DNA of 64,000 nt. Source: Piscinibacter sp943370595 (lineage in GTDB: Bacteria > Pseudomonadota > Gammaproteobacteria > Burkholderiales > Burkholderiaceae_C). The position numbers and the translations under genes were made by a program. The DNA lies in assembly GCA_943370595.1 (NCBI GenBank), contig CALRRO020000003.1:124001-188000 (forward strand). The letters run 5' to 3'. Positions 7,696 to 18,858 of this stretch are shown in pieces (position 1 is the first letter of the stretch; each line of letters opens with the position of its first letter). The notes under the pieces are model-generated. The model was not told where the DNA came from and ran no database searches. It saw only the letters and a list, made by a program, of their open reading frames with translations.

Positions 7696-9714
7696 TTGAG
7701 CAACCCTGCCATGAAGTTGATCGCCGCGCTGGCCCTGGCGCTGATTGCGCCTCTGGGCGCGCAGGCCCAGGCGGTCAAGACCACCACCGGCGGTGCATCG
7801 ACGGCGCGTGTGATCGTCAAGTACAAGGCCGATTCGACGCTGCTGCGCAAGCAGATCCTCGCCGCCGGCGAACGCCAGGACGCGCAGGCCCAGGCGCTGG
7901 GCGCGCGTGTCGGCCTGCCGCTGCGTGCCGGCATCGGCATCAGCGAACGCTCGCAGGTGGTGTTCGCCACCGGCATGACCTCGGAGGCACTGGCCGCGCG
8001 GCTGGCTGCGCAGGCGGACGTCGAGTACGCGGTGCCGGATCGCCGCAAGAAGCGGGCGGCGGCGCCTAACGATCCCCGCTACACCACGGCGGGCACGCCG
8101 GGGGCCTCCAGCGGCGGGCCGGTGGCAGGCCAGTGGTACCTGCGCGCACCGACCAGCTCCGTGCGCTCGGCGATCAACGCCGAGGCGGCCTGGGACATCA
8201 CTCCCGGCCGCTCCAGCGTGGTTGTCGCGGTGCTCGACAGCGGCGTGCGTTTCGATCACGCCGATCTGGTGGGTAAGTTGCTCCCAGGCTACGACTTCGT
8301 TGACGCCGATCGCGATGGGAACGGCAACTTGCTCGTGCCATCGTCGTTCCTCACGGCGAAAGACAACGACGGTCGCGATGACGATCCGAGCGATCAGGGC
8401 GACGGTATCACCGAACGCGAGGCAAACCTGGCGGGCGGCTTGTTCGAAGGCTGCACCGCCTTCGACTCGACCACCGGCCAGTACGCGGAAGAACTCAGCT
8501 CCTGGCACGGAACGCAGGTCAGCGGCCTGATCGGTGCGCTGACCAACAACGGTATCGGCATGGCCAGCGTCGGCCGCAACGTGCGCGTGCTGCCGGTGCG
8601 CGTGCTGGCCAAGTGCGGCGGCTGGGATTCGGACATCCTGGCCGGCATGCGCTGGGCCGCAGGCATCACCGTGCCCGGCGTTCCCGTCCCGCCCACGCCA
8701 GCCAAGGTGCTCAACCTGAGCCTCGGCGGCGGCACCACCTGCACTTCGGCGTACCGCGACGCCGTGGCTGAGATCAACGCCCGTGGTGTGGTGATCGTAG
8801 CCTCGGCCGGCAACGGAAACGGCCACGCCGTCTCCGAGCCAGCCAGTTGCAGCGGCGTCATCGGTGTCGGCGGCCTGCGCCATGAAGGTAACAAGGTCGG
8901 CTACTCCGACATCGGCCCGGAACTGACCATCAGCGCGCCAGCCGGCAACTGCGTCAACGAGGACCCCTCCCAGCCTTGCCTGTACCCCATTCTGACGACT
9001 TCGAATCGTGGTGACTTCGACCCAGTTCTGCACACCGGTGGAGGCTCGATCTATACCGACGCATTCAATGTCACCGTCGGAACGAGCTTCTCGGCGCCGC
9101 TGGTCGCGGGGACTGTGGCGCTAATGTTCTCAGTGAACTCCACCCTGCCGCCGGCGGAGGTGCGCCGACTTCTGATGGCCTCGGCGCGCGACTTTCCCTC
9201 TCTCGCGGGACTCGACGCATGCGTTGCGCCCAACGGTTCTGACCAGCTCGACTGCAACTGCACGACCAGTACCTGCGGCGCCGGTATGCTCGATGCCGCC
9301 TCGGCGGTGACGGCGGCCAAGGGGCCGCTGGTGCGCATCGGCGCCACACCGTCGCAGCCTGTGGCCGGACGCGCGCTGACACTGACTTCGTCGCAGACAG
9401 TGCTTGTCAGCGGCAGGTCCATAGCCAGCTATCGCTGGACGCTTGTCGATGGTGGCGGCATCGTCACCGCGCTGTCGTCAACCACCGGAGCCACTGCGTC
9501 GGCGACGCCCAGCGCCAGCGGCAGCTTCGTTGTCAGCCTGACCGTCACCGACAACACCGGTGCGAGCGACGAGCAGACCGTGGAGGTGAGTGTCGATCCT
9601 GCGACCGGAAGCAGCGGTGGCGGTGGCGGCGCGCTTGGCCTGGGCTGGCTGGCAGCGCTGCTGGCGGCTGTGATCGCGCTGTCGTGGCGGTCGCGCCCGT
9701 CGCGCAGCGTGTGA
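7696..9714 (+). CDS. Secreted subtilisin-like S8 serine protease with C-terminal sorting tail
   Basis: Extracellular peptidase, 672 residues. The start is a TTG with the ribosome site ctggaga five bases before it; an ATG 15 bases later is the alternative. Signal peptide at residues 1-26 ending AQA, propeptide to about 120, then the S8 domain with Asp181 (VLDSGV), His271 (SWHGTQ), oxyanion Asn in ASAGNGNG and Ser464 (GTSFSAP). A PKD-like region occupies about 545-630. The end is Gly-rich, then hydrophobic, then basic (GGGGGALGLGWLAALL and an RSRPSR tail), the architecture of GlyGly-CTERM-type proteins processed by rhombosortase. It overlaps the next protease gene. Confidence 0.92.
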   Translation: MSNPAMKLIAALALALIAPLGAQAQAVKTTTGGASTARVIVKYKADSTLLRKQILAAGERQDAQAQALGARVGLPLRAGIGISERSQVVFATGMTSEALAARLAAQADVEYAVPDRRKKRAAAPNDPRYTTAGTPGASSGGPVAGQWYLRAPTSSVRSAINAEAAWDITPGRSSVVVAVLDSGVRFDHADLVGKLLPGYDFVDADRDGNGNLLVPSSFLTAKDNDGRDDDPSDQGDGITEREANLAGGLFEGCTAFDSTTGQYAEELSSWHGTQVSGLIGALTNNGIGMASVGRNVRVLPVRVLAKCGGWDSDILAGMRWAAGITVPGVPVPPTPAKVLNLSLGGGTTCTSAYRDAVAEINARGVVIVASAGNGNGHAVSEPASCSGVIGVGGLRHEGNKVGYSDIGPELTISAPAGNCVNEDPSQPCLYPILTTSNRGDFDPVLHTGGGSIYTDAFNVTVGTSFSAPLVAGTVALMFSVNSTLPPAEVRRLLMASARDFPSLAGLDACVAPNGSDQLDCNCTTSTCGAGMLDAASAVTAAKGPLVRIGATPSQPVAGRALTLTSSQTVLVSGRSIASYRWTLVDGGGIVTALSSTTGATASATPSASGSFVVSLTVTDNTGASDEQTVEVSVDPATGSSGGGGGALGLGWLAALLAAVIALSWRSRPSRSV

Positions 9715-11465
9715 GCGTGCGCGTCGGCGCAGGGCTTGCGCGGCAGATCGCAGGCATCCTCCTGCTCGGGCTGTGCCTGACGGCGTCAGCCTTCGCGGCG
9801 GGCGCCGGGCCGGTGCGCGGCTTCATCGTCAAGCTGCGCGACGGCGCCGATGCCTCGGCCGAGGCCCCGGCGGGGCGGCTCAAGCGCGTGCTGGGTCATG
9901 CGCCGGCCAGGTCGGAGCGGGTGCGTGGCCTGGGCGGGCGCACCCACCTGATCGACTATGGTCGCTCGCTCGGCGCCGACGAGACCGAGGCCATCGCTCG
10001 CCGCCTGGCGCAGCGCCCCGAGGTCGAGTGGGTCGTCCCCAATGAGCGCGAGCGGCGCCTGACCGTGCCGCAGGACCCGCTGTTCGCCGCCACGGTGATG
10101 GGCAGCGGCCAGTGGTGGTTGTTCCCGGCGGCCGGCAGCAATGCCAACGACATCGAGGACCGCCGCCGCGGCGTGCCCGGCCTGCAGAGCGCCTGGCAGA
10201 CCACCGTGGGCAGCGCGAACCCGGTGATCGCCGTGCTCGACACCGGCATCACCGCCCACGACGACCTGCGCGGCGCGGTGCTGCCGGGGCGCGACTTCGT
10301 CTCGACGCTCGAGTACGCCAACGACGGCAACGGCTGGGACGCCGACCCGAGCGACCCGGGCGACTGGGTCGATGCGGCCGACCAGCGCGAGTACCCGTGG
10401 CTGTTCGGCGACTGCGAGGTGGATGACAGCTCCTGGCACGGCACGATCATCGCCGGCATCCTCGCCGCCGACACCGACAACGGCCTTGGCGTCGCCGCCC
10501 TCAACTGGCGCGGGCGCGTGCTGCCGGTGCGGGTGGCCGGCAAGTGCGGCGCAGAAGTGGCCGACATCATCGACGGCATGCGCTGGGCGGCCGGGCTGCC
10601 GGTGCTCGACGACGACGGCCGCGAGCTGCCGCTCAACCCCCATCCGGCGCGTGTCATCAACATCAGCTTCGGCAGCCAGTCGGCCTGCAACAGGGCCTAC
10701 CAGGAGGCCATCGACGAACTCGCCGCGGCCGGCGCGGTGGTGGTGGCGGCGGCCGGCAACGACCATGGCACCGTGTCACGCCCGGCCAACTGCCGCGGCG
10801 TGGTCGGCGTGGCGGCGCTGAACCGCGACGGCTTCAAGGCCAGCTACTCGAACTTCGGCGCTCAGCTCGCGATCGCCACCGTAGGTGGCGATCCGCGCGT
10901 GATCGGCGGCTGGGGCGTCGAGCTTGGTGACAACGGGCTGCTGACCGTCTCCAACGACGGCCTGCGCGGCCCCGGCATGGCCGGCTATGCGCGTGAGGCA
11001 GGCACCAGCTTTGCCGCGCCGGTGGTGGCTGGCGTCGCCGCACTGATGATCGGTCGCAACCCGATGCTCAGCGTGAGCCAGGTCATCGCCGGACTGCAAA
11101 TCAGCGCACGGCCGCACGTGGTGTCGCCCACGCTGCCGAGCTGCTCGGCGCAGTCGCCGGGGCGCTGCATCTGCAACACCACGACCTGCGGCGCGGGCAT
11201 CCTCGACGCGGCCGCGGCGCTCGCCTATGCCGACGATCCGCTCGGCTACGTGCGCCCGGCTCGCACAGCGGAAATCATCGACAACGCCGACGTGAACGCC
11301 GCGCTGGCACTCGGCGTCGCCGACCAGGCGCCCAGTGTGACACTACCGGCGACGAGCTCAGGCGGTGGTGCGCTGGGCGGGGGCTGGCTGGCCGCGCTGG
11401 CGCTGGCCATCGGCGCGCTCAGCTGCCGCAGGGCACGAAGCCGCGGCCCAGTGCCGCGAGCTTGA
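9711..11465 (+). CDS. Second secreted S8 serine protease with C-terminal sorting tail
   Basis: Paralogue of the preceding protease, 584 residues. The start is a GTG that overlaps the previous stop (GTGA); an in-frame GTG nine codons earlier is possible. It has a signal peptide ending ASAFAAG, a propeptide to about residue 110, and a catalytic triad Asp177, His243, Ser433 with the oxyanion Asn in AAAGND. The C-terminus repeats the tail of its neighbour (SSGGGALGGGWLAALALA then RRARSR). The PKD-like insert of the first protein is absent. The last 47 bases overlap the convergent SPOR gene. Confidence 0.9.
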   Translation: MSVRVGAGLARQIAGILLLGLCLTASAFAAGAGPVRGFIVKLRDGADASAEAPAGRLKRVLGHAPARSERVRGLGGRTHLIDYGRSLGADETEAIARRLAQRPEVEWVVPNERERRLTVPQDPLFAATVMGSGQWWLFPAAGSNANDIEDRRRGVPGLQSAWQTTVGSANPVIAVLDTGITAHDDLRGAVLPGRDFVSTLEYANDGNGWDADPSDPGDWVDAADQREYPWLFGDCEVDDSSWHGTIIAGILAADTDNGLGVAALNWRGRVLPVRVAGKCGAEVADIIDGMRWAAGLPVLDDDGRELPLNPHPARVINISFGSQSACNRAYQEAIDELAAAGAVVVAAAGNDHGTVSRPANCRGVVGVAALNRDGFKASYSNFGAQLAIATVGGDPRVIGGWGVELGDNGLLTVSNDGLRGPGMAGYAREAGTSFAAPVVAGVAALMIGRNPMLSVSQVIAGLQISARPHVVSPTLPSCSAQSPGRCICNTTTCGAGILDAAAALAYADDPLGYVRPARTAEIIDNADVNAALALGVADQAPSVTLPATSSGGGALGGGWLAALALAIGALSCRRARSRGPVPRA

Positions 11466-12108
11466 GCGCGCCCAGCTGCGCGGCCAGCGCCGGCTCGGCG
11501 TTGTCGGCGCGCAGAACATGCTGGGTGGCAGGTGCGGCGAGTTCCACGACCCGTGCACTGCGCACCCCTCGCTGGCCGATCTGCTCGAGGCCGCGCTCGG
11601 CGGCGGCACGGTCGTCGAACTGGCCGAACGAGAAGCCCAGTGTGTACTCGGCCGGCGTGCTGACCTCCTGGTAGGGCACGCGGGTGCGCTTGATCTCGTC
11701 TTCCTTCTTCGCCAGCACCTCGCGGTTCGGGAAGCGGCCCATGTAGATCATCCAGCTGCCCGGCCGTTCGGTCGTCACGTCGACCCAGCTGCCGGGTGGC
11801 AGCGCCGGCTGCACCGACTGCAGCGCGGCGACCGCCGAGGCGACAGCACTGCCGGCGAAGGGGCCGGCTTCCAGGCAGGCACCGCGCTGCGGAGCGCTCG
11901 CGGCGCTGGCCGCCGGGGCCGCCGCCGCGGCACTGGCCGCGCCCGGCGGCAGCACCGTGATGCGTTCGGGGTGCACCTGCCGCGTCAGCCGCTCCGGTTC
12001 GCGCTCGGGATGCGGGCGCAGGCTGGTCAGGTCGTCGAGCCAGCCGCGCGTCCAGGCGTAGAACAGCAGGTTGGCCGCCACCAGCAGCAGCACGAGCAGG
12101 CGCAGCAT
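11419..12108 (-). CDS. SPOR-domain membrane protein
   Basis: A 229-residue protein with one N-terminal transmembrane helix (residues about 2-20), an Ala/Pro-rich linker, and a C-terminal region (about 105-185) that fits a SPOR peptidoglycan-binding fold: SWMIYMGRFPNREVLAKKE, then LGFSFGQFDDRAAAERGLEQ. It is expected in the inner membrane, reaching denuded glycan. The start lies two bases after the birA stop, so it is in an operon with birA. The 3' end overlaps the convergent protease gene. Confidence 0.82.
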   Translation of the reverse strand: MLRLLVLLLVAANLLFYAWTRGWLDDLTSLRPHPEREPERLTRQVHPERITVLPPGAASAAAAAPAASAASAPQRGACLEAGPFAGSAVASAVAALQSVQPALPPGSWVDVTTERPGSWMIYMGRFPNREVLAKKEDEIKRTRVPYQEVSTPAEYTLGFSFGQFDDRAAAERGLEQIGQRGVRSARVVELAAPATQHVLRADNAEPALAAQLGALKLAALGRGFVPCGS

Positions 12109-12110
12109 GG

Positions 12111-13013
12111 TCAGCTGCCGTCGGCGCCGGCCCGCAGCCGAACGCTGACTTCGCCGCTGGTCACGCTGGCGACGCCGCCCGCGTCGGTCTGCACGAGCAG
12201 GGCACCGCTGTCGTCAACGCCCCGCGCGATGCCTTCGGCCAGGCCCTGCTGCGTGGTGCGCACCGGGTGGCCGGCGAGCAGGTCACGGGCCGCGAAGCCG
12301 GCCGCGAAGCCGGCAAAGCCTTCGCGCTCGAAGCGGTGCAGCGCCTGCACCAGCGGCAGGGCGATGCGGTGCAGCGCCGCGGGTGCGGACATCGCCGGGT
12401 CGAGCTCGTGCAGGCAGGCGAAGCCGGTGCCGGCCTCCACCGCGGGCAGCGGCAGCACGTTGAGGCCGACGCCGATGACGGCCAGCCGCGTGCGGCCGGC
12501 AGCCACCGTCTCGATCAGGATGCCGCCGAGCTTGCGGCCCTGGGCCGGGCCGTCCATCAGCCACAGGTCGTTGGGCCACTTCAGGCCGATGCGGGCAGGC
12601 GCTGCGCCCGGCTGCGGGTCCAGCGCGTCGGCGATGGCGAGGCCGACGACCAATGACAGCCCCGACCAGTCGGCCCGCGCGATCGGCAGCGACAGCGAGA
12701 AGGTCAGCGAGGCACCGGGCGCGGCCTGCCAGCTGCGCCCGAGCCGCCCGCGACCGCCGGTCTGGTGCTCGGCGACCAGCAGGCAGGGCTGCACGTCGGC
12801 GGCGCGGCGGCCGAAGGCGGCACTCTCGACGCTGCGCTGCACCAGCACGTCGCCGTGCTCCGGTTCGGGGCGCACCTCGACGCGGGCGCGCTCGAGCAGC
12901 GCCGAGTTGGTCGACGCGCAGCGCTCCAGCACCTCGACGCTCAGCCCGGGCAGCAGCGTGCGCAGCTGCTGCCACAGCGCCTCGGCGCCCCAGGAGATCG
13001 GCGGCTCGGCCAT
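12111..13013 (-). CDS. birA: Biotin--[acetyl-CoA-carboxylase] ligase
   Basis: Attaches biotin to the carboxyl carrier protein of acetyl-CoA carboxylase. 300 residues with no N-terminal DNA-binding winged helix, so it is a monofunctional ligase rather than a repressor. Family motifs are the CASTNSALLERA start of the catalytic domain, HQTGGRGRLGRSW (biotinyl-AMP site) and LKWPNDLWL with the catalytic Lys. A small C-terminal SH3-like domain follows residue 240. It is upstream of and tightly linked to the SPOR gene. Confidence 0.93.
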   Translation of the reverse strand: MAEPPISWGAEALWQQLRTLLPGLSVEVLERCASTNSALLERARVEVRPEPEHGDVLVQRSVESAAFGRRAADVQPCLLVAEHQTGGRGRLGRSWQAAPGASLTFSLSLPIARADWSGLSLVVGLAIADALDPQPGAAPARIGLKWPNDLWLMDGPAQGRKLGGILIETVAAGRTRLAVIGVGLNVLPLPAVEAGTGFACLHELDPAMSAPAALHRIALPLVQALHRFEREGFAGFAAGFAARDLLAGHPVRTTQQGLAEGIARGVDDSGALLVQTDAGGVASVTSGEVSVRLRAGADGS

Positions 13014-13026
13014 GGTCGTGCGAGGG

Positions 13027-13527
13027 TCAGCGCTTCGGCGACAGCATCGTGCCGCGGCACTTCTTCGCGCCGCAGTGGCAGGCGAACTGCTTCTTCAGCT
13101 TGGCCGTGTACTTCTCGTCGATGATCAGCCCGTAGTCGTAGAACAGCTCTTCACCGGGCTTGATCGAGCGCAGCGCCTTGATGAAGATGCGGCCGTCGAT
13201 CTCGTCGGCCTCGCAGTTGGGCTGGCAGGCGTGGTTGATCCAGCGCGCCGCGTTGCCGCCGTGCTTGGCGTCGATGACGTTCTTCTCGTCGATGTGGAAG
13301 TAGAAGGTATGGTCCGGGTCGGTCGGGTCGTGCGGGTGGCGGCGCAGCGCCTCCGGCCAGTCGATCACCTCGCCCTTGTACTCGATCACCACCTCGCCCT
13401 TCTTCAGCGGCAGCAGCGCGAAGACGCCCTTGCCGTGCACGCCGGAGCGGCGCACCTGGATGCGGCGCCCGCCGCCGGTGCCGGCTGCGGCGGGATGGGA
13501 CTTGCCGTTGGTTGCTTGCGCCTTCAT
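13027..13527 (-). CDS. SET-domain protein (putative protein lysine methyltransferase)
   Basis: 166 residues with a nearly complete SET domain: the SAM-binding GKGVFALLPLKKGEVVIEY near residue 36, the pseudoknot motif WINHACQPNCEADE near residue 100, ELFYDYGL near residue 133, and a post-SET zinc cluster CHCGAKKCRG at the end. Bacterial SET proteins of this type methylate lysines of unknown target proteins. The start is uncertain: an ATG five codons earlier is also possible, and neither has a clear ribosome site. It is divergent from topB. Confidence 0.85.
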   Translation of the reverse strand: MKAQATNGKSHPAAAGTGGGRRIQVRRSGVHGKGVFALLPLKKGEVVIEYKGEVIDWPEALRRHPHDPTDPDHTFYFHIDEKNVIDAKHGGNAARWINHACQPNCEADEIDGRIFIKALRSIKPGEELFYDYGLIIDEKYTAKLKKQFACHCGAKKCRGTMLSPKR

Positions 13528-13640
13528 CGTCTTTGGGTACATTGAAATCAGGGGCGCGCGCGTGTGCGTGCGTGCGCGCGAAGCCCGGATTGTATGGAGA
13601 TGCGGCGCAAGCCCATCGCGACAGCCTTGCACGAGACACC

Positions 13641-16211
<2,571 letters not shown>

Positions 16212-16218
16212 ACGGCCC

Positions 16219-16545
16219 GTGAGCGACGCGCTGCCGCCCTGCCTGACGCGCCATGGCGAGCAGCTCTGGCTGGCGGTCAGCGTGGTGCCGAACGCGAAGC
16301 GCAGCGGCGCCGACGGGCTGCACGACGGCGCGCTGCGCGTGCGGCTGGCCGCGCCGCCGGTGGACGGCAAGGCCAACGAGGCGCTGATTGCCTGGGTGGC
16401 CGAGTCGCTCGGGCTGCCGCGGCGCGCGGTGTCACTTGTTCGAGGTCAAGCCTCGCGCCGCAAGTGGCTGTCACTGGACGGTCCAGCGCCCGAGATCGAG
16501 GCCGCCGTGACACGGCTGGTGACAACGGGCGCGACAAGGGTTTGA
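16219..16545 (+). CDS. DUF167/YggU family protein
   Basis: A 108-residue protein of the DUF167 (YggU) family, recognised by VVPNAKRSGADG and the core RLAAPPVDGKANEALIAWVAESLGL. The structure of the family is known but its function is not. The start is a GTG seven bases after topB, so it is translated from the topB transcript. Confidence 0.88.
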   Translation: MSDALPPCLTRHGEQLWLAVSVVPNAKRSGADGLHDGALRVRLAAPPVDGKANEALIAWVAESLGLPRRAVSLVRGQASRRKWLSLDGPAPEIEAAVTRLVTTGATRV

Positions 16546-16599
16546 TTCTGTCAACTTTGTCAGTACATGCGCGGGCGATTTCCCTCTACGCTCGCCGCC

Positions 16600-17424
16600 A
16601 TGAAATTTGTAAAGCTCGCGTCCCCCCAAGCGCTGTGCGCCACGCTGCTGCTGTTCTGCGCCACGGCGGCGAACGCGCTGACCTTCGCCGTCAATGAGGG
16701 CGTGAGCTACCGCGTGCCGCTCGAAGAGGTGCGCGGCCGCTACGCCGCGATCGCGGCCGACCTGTCCAAGCTGCTCAAGCAGCCGGTCACCATCGAGCCG
16801 ATCGGCGACTACAACCAGCTGCGCCGCGGCCTGCAGGCCAAGACCTACGACCTGGCGATGATCCACCCGGCCCATGTGTCGATCCAGGCCATCAAGGGCA
16901 GCGGCTACAAGCTGGTCGTCGTCACCAAGGGCTTCCAGAAGTACACCGCGAGCTTCCTGGTCTCGGCCGACTCGCCGTTCACGTCGCTGGCCGACCTGAA
17001 GGGCCGCAAGCTCGGTGCGCCGGACGAGGACTCCATCACCTCGTGGATGGTGCGTGCGACGCTGCGCGACGCGAAGGTCGAGCCCGAGCAGTTGAAGATC
17101 ACCTACACGCGCTACCAGGACGCCGTGCCCTTCTTCGTCGAGAACAAGCTCACCGAGTCCGGCGCTACGGCGGCCAATGCGCTGGTCAAGGCCTGGCAGG
17201 GCAAGGGCGGCAAGATCCTCGCGCAGTCGAAGGCTGTGCCGATCAAGCACATCCTCGCCAGCCCGAACCTGAGCGCGGGCGACGTCGAGAAGGTGCGCGA
17301 GTACCTGATCGGCCTGGACGCCAGCGACGAGGGCAAGAAGAAGCTCGAGCCGACGAAGTACACCGGCTTCGAGAAGTACGACGAAGCGAAGATGCTCGAG
17401 CTGGGCGCCTGGCTCGGGCTGTAG
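16600..17424 (+). CDS. Phosphate/phosphonate-type ABC transporter substrate-binding protein (PhnD family)
   Basis: Periplasmic binding protein, 274 residues, with a signal peptide ending in ATAANA. The PhnD-like fold is shown by the YNQLRRGLQAKTYDLAMIHPAH segment, GRKLGAPDEDSITSWMVR, and late GLDASDEGKKKLEPTKYTGF. The start is placed at the ATG opening MKFVKLAS; an ATG 33 bases upstream is also in frame. No permease or ATPase gene lies beside it, so it may act with a distant transporter or as a sensor component. The ligand is unknown. Confidence 0.87.
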   Translation: MKFVKLASPQALCATLLLFCATAANALTFAVNEGVSYRVPLEEVRGRYAAIAADLSKLLKQPVTIEPIGDYNQLRRGLQAKTYDLAMIHPAHVSIQAIKGSGYKLVVVTKGFQKYTASFLVSADSPFTSLADLKGRKLGAPDEDSITSWMVRATLRDAKVEPEQLKITYTRYQDAVPFFVENKLTESGATAANALVKAWQGKGGKILAQSKAVPIKHILASPNLSAGDVEKVREYLIGLDASDEGKKKLEPTKYTGFEKYDEAKMLELGAWLGL

Positions 17425-17522
17425 CAGCCCGAGCAGGCAGGGCGTTCAGTTCCAGTCGCTGCGAGACGCAGCGCCGCTGCTCGCCGTCCACGCCCGCGCA
17501 GGCGGGCGCGGAGCTGCGGCGA

Positions 17523-17948
17523 TCAGCCCTGGCCGACGATCGACGCGGTCGCGACCAGTTCCTCGAACAGCGCCATCGACACCTCGCCCGACACCGCGTA
17601 GGGGTCGAGCACGGCGGTCTCGGAGTACTTCAGCAGCAGCGCGGGGTTCAGCCGAGCGAGATTGACCTGGCCCATCGACCAGCCGGCAAAGCGGCGCTCG
17701 CCGATCTCCTGGTAGGTCAGCAGAACCACGTCGCGGTGCCGCTTGTCGGCGGCGATGCGGTTGTACAGCGCATTGACCGCCATGCGGCCGCCTTCGAGCA
17801 CCTGCAGGAAGATGCCCTCCGAGAAGCACAGCACCCCGGTGATGCCCAGGTGGGCGTTGCCTGCCTTCGACTGGCGCAGGATGCCCAGCAACGCCTCCTG
17901 GTCGACCGAGTCGGTGGCGCGGCTGGCATACATCAGGCGGACGAGCAT
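17523..17948 (-). CDS. Stand-alone BLUF-domain blue-light sensor
   Basis: A 141-residue single-domain flavin photoreceptor. The FAD and signalling residues of the BLUF family are in place: Tyr7 (LMYASRAT), Asn31 (AGNAHLGITG), Gln49 (IFLQVLEGG), and Trp90/Met92 (GWSMG). There is no output domain, so it would signal by protein contact, perhaps on the C-terminal helices (residues 100-141). It is on the same strand as folE, downstream of it, with a GC-rich repeat between them. Confidence 0.92.
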   Translation of the reverse strand: MLVRLMYASRATDSVDQEALLGILRQSKAGNAHLGITGVLCFSEGIFLQVLEGGRMAVNALYNRIAADKRHRDVVLLTYQEIGERRFAGWSMGQVNLARLNPALLLKYSETAVLDPYAVSGEVSMALFEELVATASIVGQG

Positions 17949-17980
17949 GTCAGTACCGCCCGGCCGTCCGAAGGTTCTGA

Positions 17981-18019
17981 CGCGCCCCCGCGGGGGGCAG
18001 CGAGCGAAGCGAGCTTGGA
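17981..18019. repeat. GC-rich intergenic hairpin element
   Basis: A run of cgcccccgcgggggg followed by cagcgagcgaagcgagcttgg lies between folE and the BLUF gene. Elements of this look (C-run/G-run hairpin followed by a GCGAGCGAAGCG tail) are common between genes in Burkholderiales. Related elements lie at 20797-20890 and 57165-57250. It may act as a processing or termination structure for folE transcripts. Confidence 0.5.
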
Positions 18020-18032
18020 GGTTTCATCATTT

Positions 18033-18767
18033 TCAGTTTCCGTTCTTCTTCGACAGCAGCGAGAGGAATTCCCGGCGCAGGTTGGGGTCCTTCAGGAAGG
18101 CGCCGCGCATCACCGAGTTGGTCATCATCGACTCGTCGTCCTTGACGCCGCGCCAGTGCATGCAGAAGTGGTCGGCTTCCATCACGATGGCCAGGCCGTC
18201 GGGCTTGACGCGGTCCTGCAGCTCGTTGGCGAGCATGGTCACGGCCTCTTCCTGGATCTGCGGCCGGCTCATGATCCAGTCGCAGATGCGGGCGTACTTC
18301 GACAGGCCGATCAGGTTCGAGAACTCGTTGGGCAGCACGCCGATCCAGACCTTGCCCAGGATCGGGCACAGGTGGTGCGAACAGGCGCTGCGCACCTTGA
18401 TCGGCCCGACGATCATCAGCTCGTTCAGGCGCGAGAAGTTCGGGAACTCGGTGACCGAGGGCATCGGCGTGTAGCGGCCGACGAACACCTCGTTGATGAA
18501 CATCTTCGCCACCCGCTTGGCGGTCTCCTGGGTGTTGTGGTCGCTGTCGGTGTCGATCACCAGCGCGCGCAGCACTTCCTGCAGCTTGGTGGTGACCTCG
18601 GCCTTCAGTTCCTCGATCTCGCCCTCGCGGATGAACTCGGAGATGTTGTCGTTGGCGTGGTAGCGGCATTGCGCGCCCACCAGCCGGTAGCGGATGCGCT
18701 CCGAGGCGGCGAGGCGCGAAAGCTCCTCCTCGGTGCGGAAGATCGGGGTGGCTTGTTCGGCGGACAT
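18033..18767 (-). CDS. folE: GTP cyclohydrolase I
   Basis: First enzyme of tetrahydrofolate synthesis, converting GTP to dihydroneopterin triphosphate; 244 residues. Zinc and catalytic motifs are clear: SEHP-type region CSHHLCPILGKVWIGVLPN near residue 135, GLSKYARI, and the His of ADHFCMHWRGV. Many bacterial FolE proteins are about 200 residues; here an extra N-terminal stretch of about 40 residues precedes the core. It is divergent from rsmB. Confidence 0.94.
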   Translation of the reverse strand: MSAEQATPIFRTEEELSRLAASERIRYRLVGAQCRYHANDNISEFIREGEIEELKAEVTTKLQEVLRALVIDTDSDHNTQETAKRVAKMFINEVFVGRYTPMPSVTEFPNFSRLNELMIVGPIKVRSACSHHLCPILGKVWIGVLPNEFSNLIGLSKYARICDWIMSRPQIQEEAVTMLANELQDRVKPDGLAIVMEADHFCMHWRGVKDDESMMTNSVMRGAFLKDPNLRREFLSLLSKKNGN

Positions 18768-18858
18768 GGGGCTGCTGCAGACGTCGTCGGGTCGTGCAGG
18801 GTAGCGCAGGCCGGCCCGCAGCGCAGCCGGGGTGCGCCCTGCCCGTAGACTGCGCGCG

